A stretch of DNA of 49,960 nt from Verrucomicrobiota bacterium (GTDB lineage Bacteria > Verrucomicrobiota > Verrucomicrobiia > Limisphaerales > JACDHS01). Numbering within the stretch: position 1 is the first letter of the stretch; every line of letters starts with the position of its first letter. The notes under the pieces were generated by a model. It had not been told where the DNA came from, did not search any database, and was given only the letters and a program-made list of their open reading frames with translations. The DNA lies in contig JACDHS010000018.1 in assembly GCA_013820875.1 (NCBI GenBank), positions 1 through 49,960 on the forward strand, given 5' to 3'. Shown here piece by piece: positions 8,967 through 18,577 of the stretch. Made by a program: the position numbers and the translations under genes.

Positions 8967-11891
8967 ATGCTGAAAACTTTTCTCGGCTGCTGTTACTGCA
9001 CATTGGCAGTTTTATTTTTCTCCCAAACGGCTTCTGCCAAGACCAATGAATTTCGTGGCATCTGGACGGACGCCTGGCAAAACCATCTGCATTCTGCCTC
9101 GGCCATCGACGCCATGCTGGCCCAAATGCGCAGCGCCAACCTGAATGCTGTGGTGGGACAAATCCGGCGTCGCGGCGATTCGCTCTATGTTTCCAATTAC
9201 GAGCCGAAAATTTCGCAATTGGCGAACAACTCCTTTGATCCATTGGCCTATTTGACTCAACAAGCGCACAACACGAACAACGGTCCCCGCATCGAAGTTC
9301 ATGCCTGGATTGTCACTTACCCGATCTGGAGCGGAGCCACCAACACGCTCGTCACCAATCACCCGCTTTATCTTCACCCGGATTGGTTGAGCCGCAGCAA
9401 CAGCGTCAATGGACCAGTCCATACCGGCGGCGCTTCTCCTCGTTGGCAATTCGATCCCGCCCATCCCGAGGTGCAAAAGCATACGTTCAATGTCGCCATG
9501 GATATTATCTCCCGCTACGACGTGGACGGATTTAATTTCGATTACATTCGCTATCCCGAATACGGACAGGTCGGCAACTACCAACCATGGGGCTACAACC
9601 CGGTTTCCGTTGCTCGTTTCAATGCAAAATATGGTCGCACCGGTGAACCTGCCCCGGATGATCCGGATTGGTCAGAATTCCGTCGGGATCAAGTGACGGC
9701 GTTGCTGCGGAAGATCTATCTGTCCGCCATCGCCATCAAGCCGCACGTAAAAATCTCCGCAGACACCATCACCTGGGGACATCATGGAGTGACCAACACT
9801 GCTCAGTGGTCCACCAATGCAGCCTACTACGGCGTTCTACAGGATTGGCGCAGTTGGATGGAAGAAGGCATTCTCGACCTGAATATCCCGATGAATTATT
9901 ATCGGCATCACAACACGATCGAACCGCAGAACCACGCCAAGGCTTACACCAATTGGGCAAACTTCGCGATGGACCATGCCTATAATCGCCAGGTTGCCAT
10001 TGGACCCGGCCTTTATCTCAACAGCATTGAGAATGGATTGGTGCAACTCCGCCACTCTCGCTCTGTTACGGCTGCTGGGAACAGCGCGGTCGGTTCGTGC
10101 GGATACGTTTTCCATCAAACCAACAAGGATGGTCAGGCGAATTCAATTTTTTACAACGCCCTGGTGAATCCAACGGCTTACGATCCTGTCACCCCACCCA
10201 TGTATGCTCAACCAGCCACCATCCCGCCCATGCCATGGAAAACCGCCCCCATCCGCGGTCACTTGAAAGGGTTCGTCTCCGGCAGCAGTCCAACGAATTA
10301 TCTCGAAGATGGTGCCATCACCATCACAGGGCCTGAATCGCGCACATTGTATAGCGATGTGACAGGGTTTTACGGCGCTGTTGACCTGGTTCCCGGAAAT
10401 TACTCCGCGACGGCTTCTTTTCCTGGCTACGCTGACGTGACATCAAACTTCACCGTCACGGCCGGACTGGTGGCTGACCTCGATTTTCTTTTGCCGTCAA
10501 CCGCCGTTCACTTCGTCGAACATCCTGCCGGATTGGTAACAGCAGTTGGAACAGATGCAACCTTCTCGGTAACCGCCACGAGTGAAACAGCCCTTTCCTA
10601 TCAATGGCTCTTTAACAATTTCGAAATCCCTGGCGCCACCGGTTCAGCGTTCACACGAACCAACGTCCAATACTCGCACGAAGGAAATTACTCTGTTGCT
10701 GTCAGCAATTCGTTTGGGGGAACCATCAGTTCCAATGCGTTTCTTCGGGTCGTTTCTCCCTTGCGAACCACCGGAATGGAATTGCTCTGGAACCTGCCGC
10801 CCGGAAGCCGTCCCTACCTCACGACCAACGGAACGGAACGCGGTCTCGCTTATAATTCTGTGAGCGGAAACCTCCTGCTGGCGAGCCGCGCGGGTGGCGC
10901 TAAAATCTATGTACTCAACGCGGATACCGGGGCAGAGATCCGCACCATGAACACTGATACCGATGTCATCCAGGGCGGCTACCAGGATTTTACGCTTCAA
11001 ATGCTGGGCACAGGAGAAGACGGTGCGGTTTATGGGTGCAACATGGTTCTCGCCCCTGGCAACGGTTTTAAAATCTATCGCTGGAACAACGATGCGGCGG
11101 AGACCGTTCCCACTGTGGCATTCTCCGGCAATCCATGGCCTGCTAACGAACAGCGTTGGGGCGATACCTTCGATGTGCGCGGTTCCGGAACAAACACATT
11201 AATCCTGGTGGGAGCACGCACCGGGTCAAGTTTCTGCATCCTCACCACGGAGAACGGCGTTGATTTTACTCCACGCACCTTCAGCGTTCCATCGGTTACG
11301 GGTGGATTAGGCCTCGCTTTTGGTCTTGGGAATACTTTTTGGGGCAAGAACATTGCGAACTCGTTGAAGCAGGTTGAATTTGATCTCGCCACCCAGACGG
11401 CGAACATCGTCAACACTATCAGCACCGCCATTGTCCCCGACGCCGTGACCGCGATCGGTGTCAACCCCGCCCTGGATTTGATTGCAGGCGTCACGATTGA
11501 AACCCCGGATGCTTTCCATCTCTACGACTTTCTTTCTGCGCCACCAGCACTCATCGCATCCGAAAACTTTCCGGACCTGCCTAATGTGAATGGCACCGGG
11601 TCGGTGGATTTCGGACGGGATCGAGTTTATGCACTCAATTCAAATAACGGGATCCTGGCCCTGCGCTTGATTCCTCGCTGGCCGATTTCCATCCAATCGG
11701 TGATGCCACTTGAGAACGGGAAAATCGGGTTGCTGACCGATTCCGATCCTGTCGCGCAAAGTATTGAAGCAAGCTCGGACCTGATCGAATGGCAGGTCTT
11801 GACGACCCAATCTCCAACCAATGGTTACTTCGAAATCACCGATCCCGAGACCAATTCAACGCACCGCTTTTATCGGACGAAGGTTCCCTGA
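8967..11891 (+). CDS. GHL10-type glycoside hydrolase with one Ig module and a propeller-like domain (paralogue 2)
   Basis: 974 residues from the ATG at 8967 (MLKTFLGCCYCTLAVLFFSQTASA signal peptide, written here only to mark the cleavage at TASA); in-frame ATGs at 8943 and 8958 are alternatives. The order is GHL10/DUF187 barrel at about 28-425 (EFRGIWTDAWQ, VDGFNFDYIRYPE, ISADTITWG, IPMNYYRHH), regulatory-like beta-domain at 428-512, one Ig module at 512-597 (LSYQWLFNN...EGNYSVAVSN), propeller-like domain at 600-905 (ERGLAYNSVSGNLLL), and C-terminal SSDLIEWQVL. It matches the gene at 4812 throughout, except that the earlier gene has three Ig modules where this has one. That indicates tandem duplication followed by module gain or loss. 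Probably secreted and acting on a polysaccharide; the exact substrate is unknown. Confidence 0.85.
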   Translation: MLKTFLGCCYCTLAVLFFSQTASAKTNEFRGIWTDAWQNHLHSASAIDAMLAQMRSANLNAVVGQIRRRGDSLYVSNYEPKISQLANNSFDPLAYLTQQAHNTNNGPRIEVHAWIVTYPIWSGATNTLVTNHPLYLHPDWLSRSNSVNGPVHTGGASPRWQFDPAHPEVQKHTFNVAMDIISRYDVDGFNFDYIRYPEYGQVGNYQPWGYNPVSVARFNAKYGRTGEPAPDDPDWSEFRRDQVTALLRKIYLSAIAIKPHVKISADTITWGHHGVTNTAQWSTNAAYYGVLQDWRSWMEEGILDLNIPMNYYRHHNTIEPQNHAKAYTNWANFAMDHAYNRQVAIGPGLYLNSIENGLVQLRHSRSVTAAGNSAVGSCGYVFHQTNKDGQANSIFYNALVNPTAYDPVTPPMYAQPATIPPMPWKTAPIRGHLKGFVSGSSPTNYLEDGAITITGPESRTLYSDVTGFYGAVDLVPGNYSATASFPGYADVTSNFTVTAGLVADLDFLLPSTAVHFVEHPAGLVTAVGTDATFSVTATSETALSYQWLFNNFEIPGATGSAFTRTNVQYSHEGNYSVAVSNSFGGTISSNAFLRVVSPLRTTGMELLWNLPPGSRPYLTTNGTERGLAYNSVSGNLLLASRAGGAKIYVLNADTGAEIRTMNTDTDVIQGGYQDFTLQMLGTGEDGAVYGCNMVLAPGNGFKIYRWNNDAAETVPTVAFSGNPWPANEQRWGDTFDVRGSGTNTLILVGARTGSSFCILTTENGVDFTPRTFSVPSVTGGLGLAFGLGNTFWGKNIANSLKQVEFDLATQTANIVNTISTAIVPDAVTAIGVNPALDLIAGVTIETPDAFHLYDFLSAPPALIASENFPDLPNVNGTGSVDFGRDRVYALNSNNGILALRLIPRWPISIQSVMPLENGKIGLLTDSDPVAQSIEASSDLIEWQVLTTQSPTNGYFEITDPETNSTHRFYRTKVP

Positions 11892-12232
11892 TTTCCTCTG
11901 AAAGGGTTGCCTCGCTCACCTCGATGTTCGCGAGGCAACGGAATCGAACCGAGGAGGGCACGATTAAAAGGGTGAGATTGGAGGAATCGGAGCGCGGCGT
12001 AACCGCAGAGCGGTTCGTTGTTTCTATAGTTCTGATTTGTGCGAAGCATCAGCCGCAGCGGTCGAGGCTACAATCATGACTTCCGGACTGCCAACATTGA
12101 TCCCATCGCCGTACCTGCTGCGGCTGACTCTTCGAGCACAGCCGCGCTCCGATCGCACCCACCGAGGAGGCAATGGGGAAAAGCCTGTTGCAGAATCAAG
12201 CCTGCGATGGTTCTTTAGGGTCTTTCGGGATT
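11892..12232. other. Intergenic stretch with a 10-bp inverted repeat
   Basis: No gene is supported. Just after the upstream stop, GTTGCCTCGC (11906-11915) and GCGAGGCAAC (11930-11939) form a perfect 10-bp stem with a 14-base loop. It could be a terminator without a T-run or a dispersed palindrome. The remainder is GC-rich sequence of the kind seen between other genes here (GCGCGGCG... motifs), and the promoter of the peptidase gene must lie near its right end. Confidence 0.55.
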
Positions 12233-14398
12233 ATGAAAAATTTTCCATTAACTATCTGGGCGACCGTGATGGCATCCGCAATGACCTTCATTGCCTGCAA
12301 ATCAAAACCTGAGCATGGAGTGATTCCTCCCCCTAAACCAACAACTGTGCATACTCGACCAGTCGAACAACCTAAAACACTCGCCCAACTGCAAACCGCC
12401 GCCAGCCGCTACAATTCTGTGCTGGCCCTGCCTGACTTCGAGCAAACCCCCGAAGCAGTCAAAGCCGCCGTCGAGAACGCCATGAAAGTGGCCGATGCCA
12501 GTCTCGATCAACTCGGCAACCTCCGTCCGGAACAAGCGAATTTCAACAACACTGTCCGCGCGTTGGATGACATCGGATACAAAGCAGGTTTGACGGTGAA
12601 CCGCATTTATCTGCAAAAGGAAACCAGCACCAATGCGGCAGTGCGCGCAGCGGGCACGGAAGCGGTGAAAGTGTTTTCTGATTGGGCAGTCGGGCTCGAT
12701 TATCGCGAGAATGTTTACCGCGTTATCAAAGCGTTCGCCGATACAAAACCAAAGCTCCAGGGTGAAGATGCAAAGCTGCTCGAAGAAGTGATGCGCGACT
12801 ATCGCCGGGCCGGTTTGAACCTCCCCAAAGCCGAACGCGATGAAGTGGAACGCCTGCGCAAAGAGCTTTCCGCGGTCAGCACCGATTTTGATAAGAACAT
12901 CACTGACGCAAAAGGGACAATCACGTTCACGAAGGCGGAACTGGATGGCGTCCCGGAAACGTTCCTGAATCAAAAGGGGATTAAGACCGGCGATGACGAA
13001 TACACAATCATGGCGAATGTGACATTCCACATCATCACCGTGATGGACACCTGCAAAGTGGAAGAGACACGTCGCAGGTTGCTGTTCGAACGCGAGAATC
13101 TTGCGCGCGAACAAAACCTTTCGCTCCTGAACCAGATTCTCAAGCTTCGCCAGGAAATCGCGCAGAGACTCGGTTATAAGAACTGGGCCGATTACCAGGT
13201 GGAACCAAAGATGGCGAAGGACGGCAAAACAGCGCTGAACTTCCTGGAAGATTTAAAACGCGGTCTCCAACCGAAGTTCGAAGCGGAATTGGCTGAGTAT
13301 CAAAAGTTAAAAGCCAAAGAGACCGGAAACCCCAACGCAAAGATTAATATCTGGGATTGGCGCTATTACAGTAATGAACTGAAGAAACAGCGTTACAATG
13401 TGGATGCCGAACAATTGCGGGTTTACTTCCCATACCAACGTGTGCTCACCGGGATGTTTGATATTTATCAGCACATCTTCAGTCTCAATTTTACCGAAGT
13501 CGAACCTCCCTACAAATGGATTGAGGATTTGAAGTTATACGCGGTGACTGATTCTCAAACCGGTGAGCCAATGGGATTGTTCTACCTGGATATGTTCCCG
13601 CGCGAGGGCAAATACAATCACTTCGCGCAGTTCGGAATCATCGAAGGTAAATTGCTTCCCGACGGAAAATACCAGCGCCCTACTGTGGCACTGATTTGCA
13701 ACTTCCCACCGGCATCGGCTGACCGACCGTCACTGTTGTCTCATTCCGAGGTGCAGACATTGTTTCATGAATTCGGCCATGCAATGCATTCCATCCTGAC
13801 CCGCGCGAAACATTCCCGCTTCGCCGGAACGAGTGTGCCGCGCGACTTTGTAGAAGCGCCTTCCCAGGTGCTGGAGAACTGGGCCTGGGACAAGAAAGTG
13901 CTCGATACCTTCGCGGCCCGGTATGACAACCCAAATGAAAAGATCCCGGAAGCAATTCTGGAAAAACTGGAGGAAGCCAAACTGGCCACCGAAGGAACCC
14001 GCTACCGCAGGCAAATTGGCTTCGGTTTAACTGACCTTGTGTTGCATTCCGGTTACAAGGAAGGCCAGGACACGGTGAAGATCGCCAATCAAGTGACCGC
14101 CGACGCCTTCCTTGCTCCAATCGAAGGCACCGCCTATGTCGCCTATTTCGGACATCTCACCGGCTACGATGCCGGTTATTACGGTTATGCCTGGGCAGAT
14201 GCCATTTCCGCGGATATGGCGACGGTTTTTGAGAATGCGCCTGACGGTTATTTTGATAAAAACGCCGGCATGCGCCTTCGCAAAGAGATCTATGAGCCGG
14301 GCGATTCACGCGATGTGAATATTTCGATTCGCAAATTTCTCGGCCGCGAACGCTCGAACCAGCCGTTCCTGAAACAGCTCGGGATTGGAGAGAAATAA
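12233..14398 (+). CDS. M3-family zinc oligopeptidase, lipoprotein
   Basis: 721 residues from the ATG at 12233, chosen because it starts a lipoprotein signal (lipobox FIAC, Cys at about residue 22); an open frame runs 60 bp further upstream without signal features. The catalytic motif HEFGH is at about 512-516, followed about 25 residues on by a conserved Glu region (FVEAPSQVLENW), as in thimet oligopeptidase/oligopeptidase A and Dcp. Length matches the M3A family (about 650-720). Family role: zinc-dependent cleavage of short peptides inside a closed barrel. The lipobox suggests membrane anchoring, so it may process peptides in the periplasm. Nothing nearby indicates a specific substrate. Confidence 0.9.
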   Translation: MKNFPLTIWATVMASAMTFIACKSKPEHGVIPPPKPTTVHTRPVEQPKTLAQLQTAASRYNSVLALPDFEQTPEAVKAAVENAMKVADASLDQLGNLRPEQANFNNTVRALDDIGYKAGLTVNRIYLQKETSTNAAVRAAGTEAVKVFSDWAVGLDYRENVYRVIKAFADTKPKLQGEDAKLLEEVMRDYRRAGLNLPKAERDEVERLRKELSAVSTDFDKNITDAKGTITFTKAELDGVPETFLNQKGIKTGDDEYTIMANVTFHIITVMDTCKVEETRRRLLFERENLAREQNLSLLNQILKLRQEIAQRLGYKNWADYQVEPKMAKDGKTALNFLEDLKRGLQPKFEAELAEYQKLKAKETGNPNAKINIWDWRYYSNELKKQRYNVDAEQLRVYFPYQRVLTGMFDIYQHIFSLNFTEVEPPYKWIEDLKLYAVTDSQTGEPMGLFYLDMFPREGKYNHFAQFGIIEGKLLPDGKYQRPTVALICNFPPASADRPSLLSHSEVQTLFHEFGHAMHSILTRAKHSRFAGTSVPRDFVEAPSQVLENWAWDKKVLDTFAARYDNPNEKIPEAILEKLEEAKLATEGTRYRRQIGFGLTDLVLHSGYKEGQDTVKIANQVTADAFLAPIEGTAYVAYFGHLTGYDAGYYGYAWADAISADMATVFENAPDGYFDKNAGMRLRKEIYEPGDSRDVNISIRKFLGRERSNQPFLKQLGIGEK

Positions 14399-14579
14399 AC
14401 CAGGCGGAAGAACCGCGCATGATCCCATATGCCCGCAGGCGGCAGTGTCCGCGCAGTGTAGCGCGGCGCAGGCTTTGGGATCGATTCAGCCTGATTCGTG
14501 TTCCATTAGTGTTTATTCGTGGTTAAACCCTGCATCACTGTTGATTCCTTTGTCATTATTTGAAAGTCTCTGCCCGTTT

Positions 14580-15584
14580 ATGTCGTTGCTGAACGAAATC
14601 GAACCGCTCAAACAAGCCGCACTTGCAGAATTAAAATCTGCCGCGGATCTAGCCGCTTTGGACCAGGCAAAAGGTGCTTACGTCGGACCGAATGGAAAAT
14701 TCACCGCGCTGATGAAACAGCTCGGCACTCTCTCCAAGGAGGAACGCCCCGCCGCTGGCAAACTGATCAACCAGGCAAAAGTGGAATTGGAAACGGCACT
14801 GGCCGAACGCCGATCCGAACTGGAGTTGAAGGCAGCGCTGCCGAAAGAGCCAACCGACTTCACCCTGCCTGGTCGCCGCCGTCCGCTCGGCAAGCTGCAC
14901 CCGCTCACCCAGGTGACGGAAGATATTATTCGCAGTTTCCGCAAGATTGGTTTCGTGGTCGCCGATGGACCGGAAATTGAAGATGAATATCACTGCTTCG
15001 ACGCCTTGAACACGCCCGCCGATCATCCAGCGCGTGACCTTCAGGATACCTTTTATCTCAACACCACGGACAAACAGCTTCTGCGTACGCACACTTCGTC
15101 CGTCCAGATTCGTGTGATGAAGAAGCAGCAACCACCCGTGCGCATCATTGTGCCGGGGCGCGTTTACCGTCGGGACAACGCAGACGCCACCCACAATCCC
15201 ACCTTCCATCAGATCGAAGGTCTTTACGTAGATAAGAACGTGACCGTCGGCGATCTGAAAGGAACCGTTGAATTCGTTTTCCGCGAATTGCTCGGCAAAG
15301 ATACGAAGATTCGCTTTCGCCCGCATTACTTCAGCTACACCGAGCCCAGCTTCGAAATCGATTTTCAAAATGCCCTCGTGAAGAAGCTCGGCAAAGATTG
15401 GCTGGAAATCGCGGGGTGCGGCATGGTGCATCCGCAAGTGTTTGAGAATGTTAACTACGATCCGGAAGTGTGGACCGGTTGGGCCTTCGGTTTCGGCATC
15501 GAACGCATTGCGATGATTCGCTATGGAATCAATGACATCCGGTTGTTCTATGAGAATGATGTGCGGTTCTTAAGGCAGTTTTAA
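14580..15584 (+). CDS. pheS: Phenylalanyl-tRNA synthetase alpha subunit
   Basis: 334 residues from the ATG at 14580, which matches the usual PheS N-terminus (MSLLNEIEPLKQAALAEL); the frame is open 195 bp further upstream but that part is low-complexity intergenic sequence. An N-terminal coiled-coil tRNA-binding arm (about 1-90) precedes the class II catalytic core, with HPLTQV, motif 2-type residues around RVYRRDNADATHNPTFHQIEG, the TEPSFEID segment, and the GFGIERIAM motif 3. Acts with PheT as an alpha2-beta2 enzyme that charges tRNA-Phe in the cytoplasm. pheT follows after 8 bp, the standard operon. No leader peptide or T-box was recognised upstream. Confidence 0.97.
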   Translation: MSLLNEIEPLKQAALAELKSAADLAALDQAKGAYVGPNGKFTALMKQLGTLSKEERPAAGKLINQAKVELETALAERRSELELKAALPKEPTDFTLPGRRRPLGKLHPLTQVTEDIIRSFRKIGFVVADGPEIEDEYHCFDALNTPADHPARDLQDTFYLNTTDKQLLRTHTSSVQIRVMKKQQPPVRIIVPGRVYRRDNADATHNPTFHQIEGLYVDKNVTVGDLKGTVEFVFRELLGKDTKIRFRPHYFSYTEPSFEIDFQNALVKKLGKDWLEIAGCGMVHPQVFENVNYDPEVWTGWAFGFGIERIAMIRYGINDIRLFYENDVRFLRQF

Positions 15585-15592
15585 TTTTCAAA

Positions 15593-18037
15593 ATGAAAGT
15601 CACACTTAACTGGCTCAAACAATACGTCGATTTCGACTGGTCGCCTGAAGAATTAACCGAACGACTGACAATGCTTGGACTCGAAGTCGAAGGAGTCGAA
15701 AAGGTTTCCGGCGAATTCGAAGGTGTCGTCGTCGCCCAGGTCATCACCAAAGACAAGCACCCGAATGCAGATAAGCTCTCGCTCTGCCGCGTTAATGATG
15801 GCAAAGGTGAAAGGCAAATCGTTTGCGGCGCGCAGAATTTCAATGCAGGGGACAAGGTGCCGCTCGTCCTGCCGGGCGCTACTCTTCCGCCGAAAGCTGG
15901 CGAGCCACCTTTCACCATCAAGGTCGGAAAAATTCGCGGCGTGGAATCACACGGGATGCTTTGTTCTCCGCAGGAACTCGGTTTGCCCGATGACGTGGAT
16001 GGGCTTTTGATTCTCCCCGCCGACGCGCAGGTTGGTCAGCCGTTTGCCGAACATCTCGGGCGCAGCGGCAGTGATGTTGTTTATGATCTGGAGATCACCC
16101 CGAATCGTCCTGATTGGAATAGCGTTATCGGCATCGCACGAGAAATTTCTGCGGTCACTGGCAATCCGCTGAAGATTCCAGCGATTGAGTTAAGCCAGAC
16201 TTCTGCCGAACCCATTTCAAACTTTGTAGATGTTCGTATCGAAGACACAGAACTTTGCCCACGTTACACCGCCCGCCTGGTGCGCGGGGTTAAAGTCGGA
16301 CCAAGCCCCGCATGGCTTCGTGCCGCTTTGGAAAAGGTTGGACTGCGCAGCATCAACAACGTCGTGGATGTCACGAATTTCGTGATGCTGGAGATTGGGC
16401 AGCCGCTGCACGCGTTTGACTATTCCTTACTTTCTAAACCGGGGGACAGGCAGGATGCCTGTCCTACCATTGTGATCCGCCGCGCTGCTGAAGGCGAAAA
16501 GTTTACCACTCTCGATGCCAAAGAGCACAGGCTGAATAATCAGATACTCCTGATCGCCGATGAAACCAAAGGCATCGCACTTGCCGGGATCATGGGCGGG
16601 CAGAACAGCGAGATCAACGACAAGACCGCTGATGTGCTGATCGAGAGCGCTTACTTTAATCCGCAAAACGTTCGCGCGACTTCCAAGAGACTCGAAATCC
16701 GTACCGACTCTTCCTACCGCTTCGAACGCGGCGCTGATGTTGGCATTTGCGATTGGGCAAGCCGCCGTGCCGCGCAGTTGATTGTGGAAACCGCTGGTGG
16801 ACAGATTCTGGAAAGTTCAATCGACGCTTATCCGAACCCAGTTCAACCAAAAGAACTTTCCCTGCGCCATGCGAAAACCTGCGAACTGCTTGGCATTCCG
16901 CTGGTGCCATCGCAGCAGGTTGATTTTCTGCAGAAGCTTGGCCTCGAAATTCTGGTCCGTAACGGCGACGAATTCTGCACGGTTCGAATTCCAACCTTCC
17001 GCGTGGATTTGAAACGCGAGATCGATCTCATCGAAGAAATCGTGCGGCTCTATGGGATTGATAAGGTTCCCTCCACTGCACCGCGTGGCGCGATCGGATC
17101 AAATCCCTTCGACAAAGTTCACGACGAAATCGCAGACGCTCGCCGCATTCTGGTCGGCCTTGGCTTGAACGAGGCGCAAGGGCAAACGTTGATTTCAGAT
17201 TCGGCAGCTCGTCTAACCAGTGCTGATGAACAAATTGTCGCACTGGCAAATCCATTGAGCAGCGACATGAATGTGATGCGACCCAGCCTCATGCCCGGCT
17301 TGCTTGAATCGCTCCGGCACAACCTGAACCGTAAGAATACTGATGTCGCTCTGTTCGAACTCGGTCGCGTCTTCATCAATGACAATGGGAAACCAAAAGA
17401 AGAACGCCGCCTGGCGATCGCCTTAACCGGTCTGCGCAATCCAACCTTCTGGAGCGGAACCGATCGTGATGCCAAGTCGGACATCTACGACTTGAAAGGG
17501 GCTTTGGAAGAATTCCTCGAACACTTCGGGCTTCGAGGCATGAGTTACAATCGTCGCACTGAGAGCACGTCGCTGTTCCTCGAATCGGCCACGATCAATC
17601 TGGGCAAACTGCCCTTCGGCGAAATTGGACAACTCTCCCCTGCCCTCGCCAAACGTTACGATCTTCGCGACGCAGTGTTTCTTGCCGAACTAAACTTCGA
17701 CCTGCTGATTGCGCGTCGCAACACGGGCAAGTCGTTCAAGACCTTGCCGGCATTCCCATCCGTCCGCCGTGACGTCGCGATGCTCGTTCCGGAAACTGTC
17801 AACCACGACGCCGTTCTCAGCGTGGTAAAACAAACCAAGCCAGCCAACCTGGAAAACGTGGAACTCTTCGATGTGTTCCGCGGCAAAAACATTCCAGAAG
17901 GCCAAAAGAGCCTGGCATATGCCTTTACCTACCGCAGCCCTGAGAAGACGTTGACCGATGTCGAAGTGTCCGCCGCGCATGAAAAGCTTGTGAGCGGATT
18001 CCGGGATCAATTGCAGGCAGTCGTTCGCGACGCATGA
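15593..18037 (+). CDS. pheT: Phenylalanyl-tRNA synthetase beta subunit with repeat-derived insertion
   Basis: 814 residues, normal length for PheT. The N-terminus (MKVTLNWLKQYVDF) leads into the EMAP-type tRNA-binding domain at about 40-150 (HPNADKLSLCRV), then the B3/B4 editing domain at about 215-400, the B5 domain, the catalytic-like core, and a C-terminal anticodon-binding ferredoxin-fold domain (about 720-814; FPSVRRDVAM). In B3/B4, between AFDYSLL and IVIRRA, residues about 283-292 read PGDRQDACPT and come from a perfect palindrome (16444-16464). From family knowledge, E. coli PheT has only a few residues at this turn, so this is an in-frame insertion of a dispersed element in an essential enzyme. 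Co-transcribed with pheS. Confidence 0.97.
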   Translation: MKVTLNWLKQYVDFDWSPEELTERLTMLGLEVEGVEKVSGEFEGVVVAQVITKDKHPNADKLSLCRVNDGKGERQIVCGAQNFNAGDKVPLVLPGATLPPKAGEPPFTIKVGKIRGVESHGMLCSPQELGLPDDVDGLLILPADAQVGQPFAEHLGRSGSDVVYDLEITPNRPDWNSVIGIAREISAVTGNPLKIPAIELSQTSAEPISNFVDVRIEDTELCPRYTARLVRGVKVGPSPAWLRAALEKVGLRSINNVVDVTNFVMLEIGQPLHAFDYSLLSKPGDRQDACPTIVIRRAAEGEKFTTLDAKEHRLNNQILLIADETKGIALAGIMGGQNSEINDKTADVLIESAYFNPQNVRATSKRLEIRTDSSYRFERGADVGICDWASRRAAQLIVETAGGQILESSIDAYPNPVQPKELSLRHAKTCELLGIPLVPSQQVDFLQKLGLEILVRNGDEFCTVRIPTFRVDLKREIDLIEEIVRLYGIDKVPSTAPRGAIGSNPFDKVHDEIADARRILVGLGLNEAQGQTLISDSAARLTSADEQIVALANPLSSDMNVMRPSLMPGLLESLRHNLNRKNTDVALFELGRVFINDNGKPKEERRLAIALTGLRNPTFWSGTDRDAKSDIYDLKGALEEFLEHFGLRGMSYNRRTESTSLFLESATINLGKLPFGEIGQLSPALAKRYDLRDAVFLAELNFDLLIARRNTGKSFKTLPAFPSVRRDVAMLVPETVNHDAVLSVVKQTKPANLENVELFDVFRGKNIPEGQKSLAYAFTYRSPEKTLTDVEVSAAHEKLVSGFRDQLQAVVRDA
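16444..16464. repeat. Palindromic element inserted in frame in pheT
   Basis: Perfect 9-bp arms GGACAGGCA (16444-16452) and TGCCTGTCC (16456-16464) with a three-base GGA loop. Read in the pheT frame it yields DRQDACPT, a peptide I associate with read-through of a widespread dispersed repeat of Verrucomicrobia and Planctomycetes. Confidence 0.85.
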
Positions 18038-18226
18038 TGACGCGGCAGGTGAGTGGGCTTGTTTGCAGATAATACTTTGCTGAGTAAAAGCAAAGTTAGA
18101 GCGGAACGGCAAACGCCGGTCCACGATGGGTGGGGCGAACCTGTTTTTGTGGTGAAATTCAGGGGGGAAATTGCAGCCTGTTTTGAAATGTTTTTCAGGC
18201 TTTCCGTGGAGGGTCTGCGGACCGGC
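18038..18226. other. Left flank of the 42-bp repeat array
   Basis: No gene is supported. A hairpin with arms AGCCTG (18175-18180) and CAGGCT (18196-18201) lies upstream of the array, followed by GGTC-TGCG-GACC near 18212-18223. It could hold the pheST terminator, but no T-run follows directly. Confidence 0.45.
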
Positions 18227-18577
18227 AAAAAAGGGATTTTTGGGAGTCAGCAAGGTGTGTTGGCCGCCCAAAAAGGGATTTTTGACTGTCCGCAACCTTT
18301 GCGCACTCCTCAAAAAGGGTTTTTTGACTGTCCGCAAACCTTGCGAAGGTCGCAAAAAGGCTTTTTTGACCTTCGACAAGGTGTGTTGGGTGTCGAAAAA
18401 GGGTTTTTGGCGAGTCAGCAAAGGTTGTTGGGTGTCAAAAAAGGGATTTTTGACTGTTCGCAACCTTTGCGCACTCCTCAAAAAGGGTTTTTTGACTGTC
18501 CGCAAACCTTGCGGAGGTCGTAAAAAGGCTTTTTTGACCCTCAGCAAGGTGTGTTGGGTGCCAAAAATCCCTTTTTT
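18227..18577. repeat. Tandem array of eight 42-bp units with a higher-order period and an inverted end
   Basis: Eight units start exactly every 42 bp at 18227, 18269, 18311, 18353, 18395, 18437, 18479 and 18521. Each begins with an A-run, GGG or GGC, then a T-run. Units 2, 3, 6 and 7 also hold the hairpin CGCAA-N3-TTGCG. Unit 2 resembles unit 6 (2 differences), 3 resembles 7 (1), 4 resembles 8 (about 5), and 1 resembles 5 (about 10), so two 168-bp super-units can be defined. At the next in-register position, 18563-18577, the first-unit core AAAAAAGGGATTTTT (18227-18241) reappears as its exact reverse complement. Since 42 is a multiple of three, long open frames cross the array on both strands with 14-residue periods; I do not regard them as genes. 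Function unknown. Confidence 0.9.

Noticed and set aside
14385-14579. Upstream extension of pheS
   Set aside because: It overlaps the end of the peptidase gene and encodes low-complexity sequence; PheS family similarity starts at 14580.
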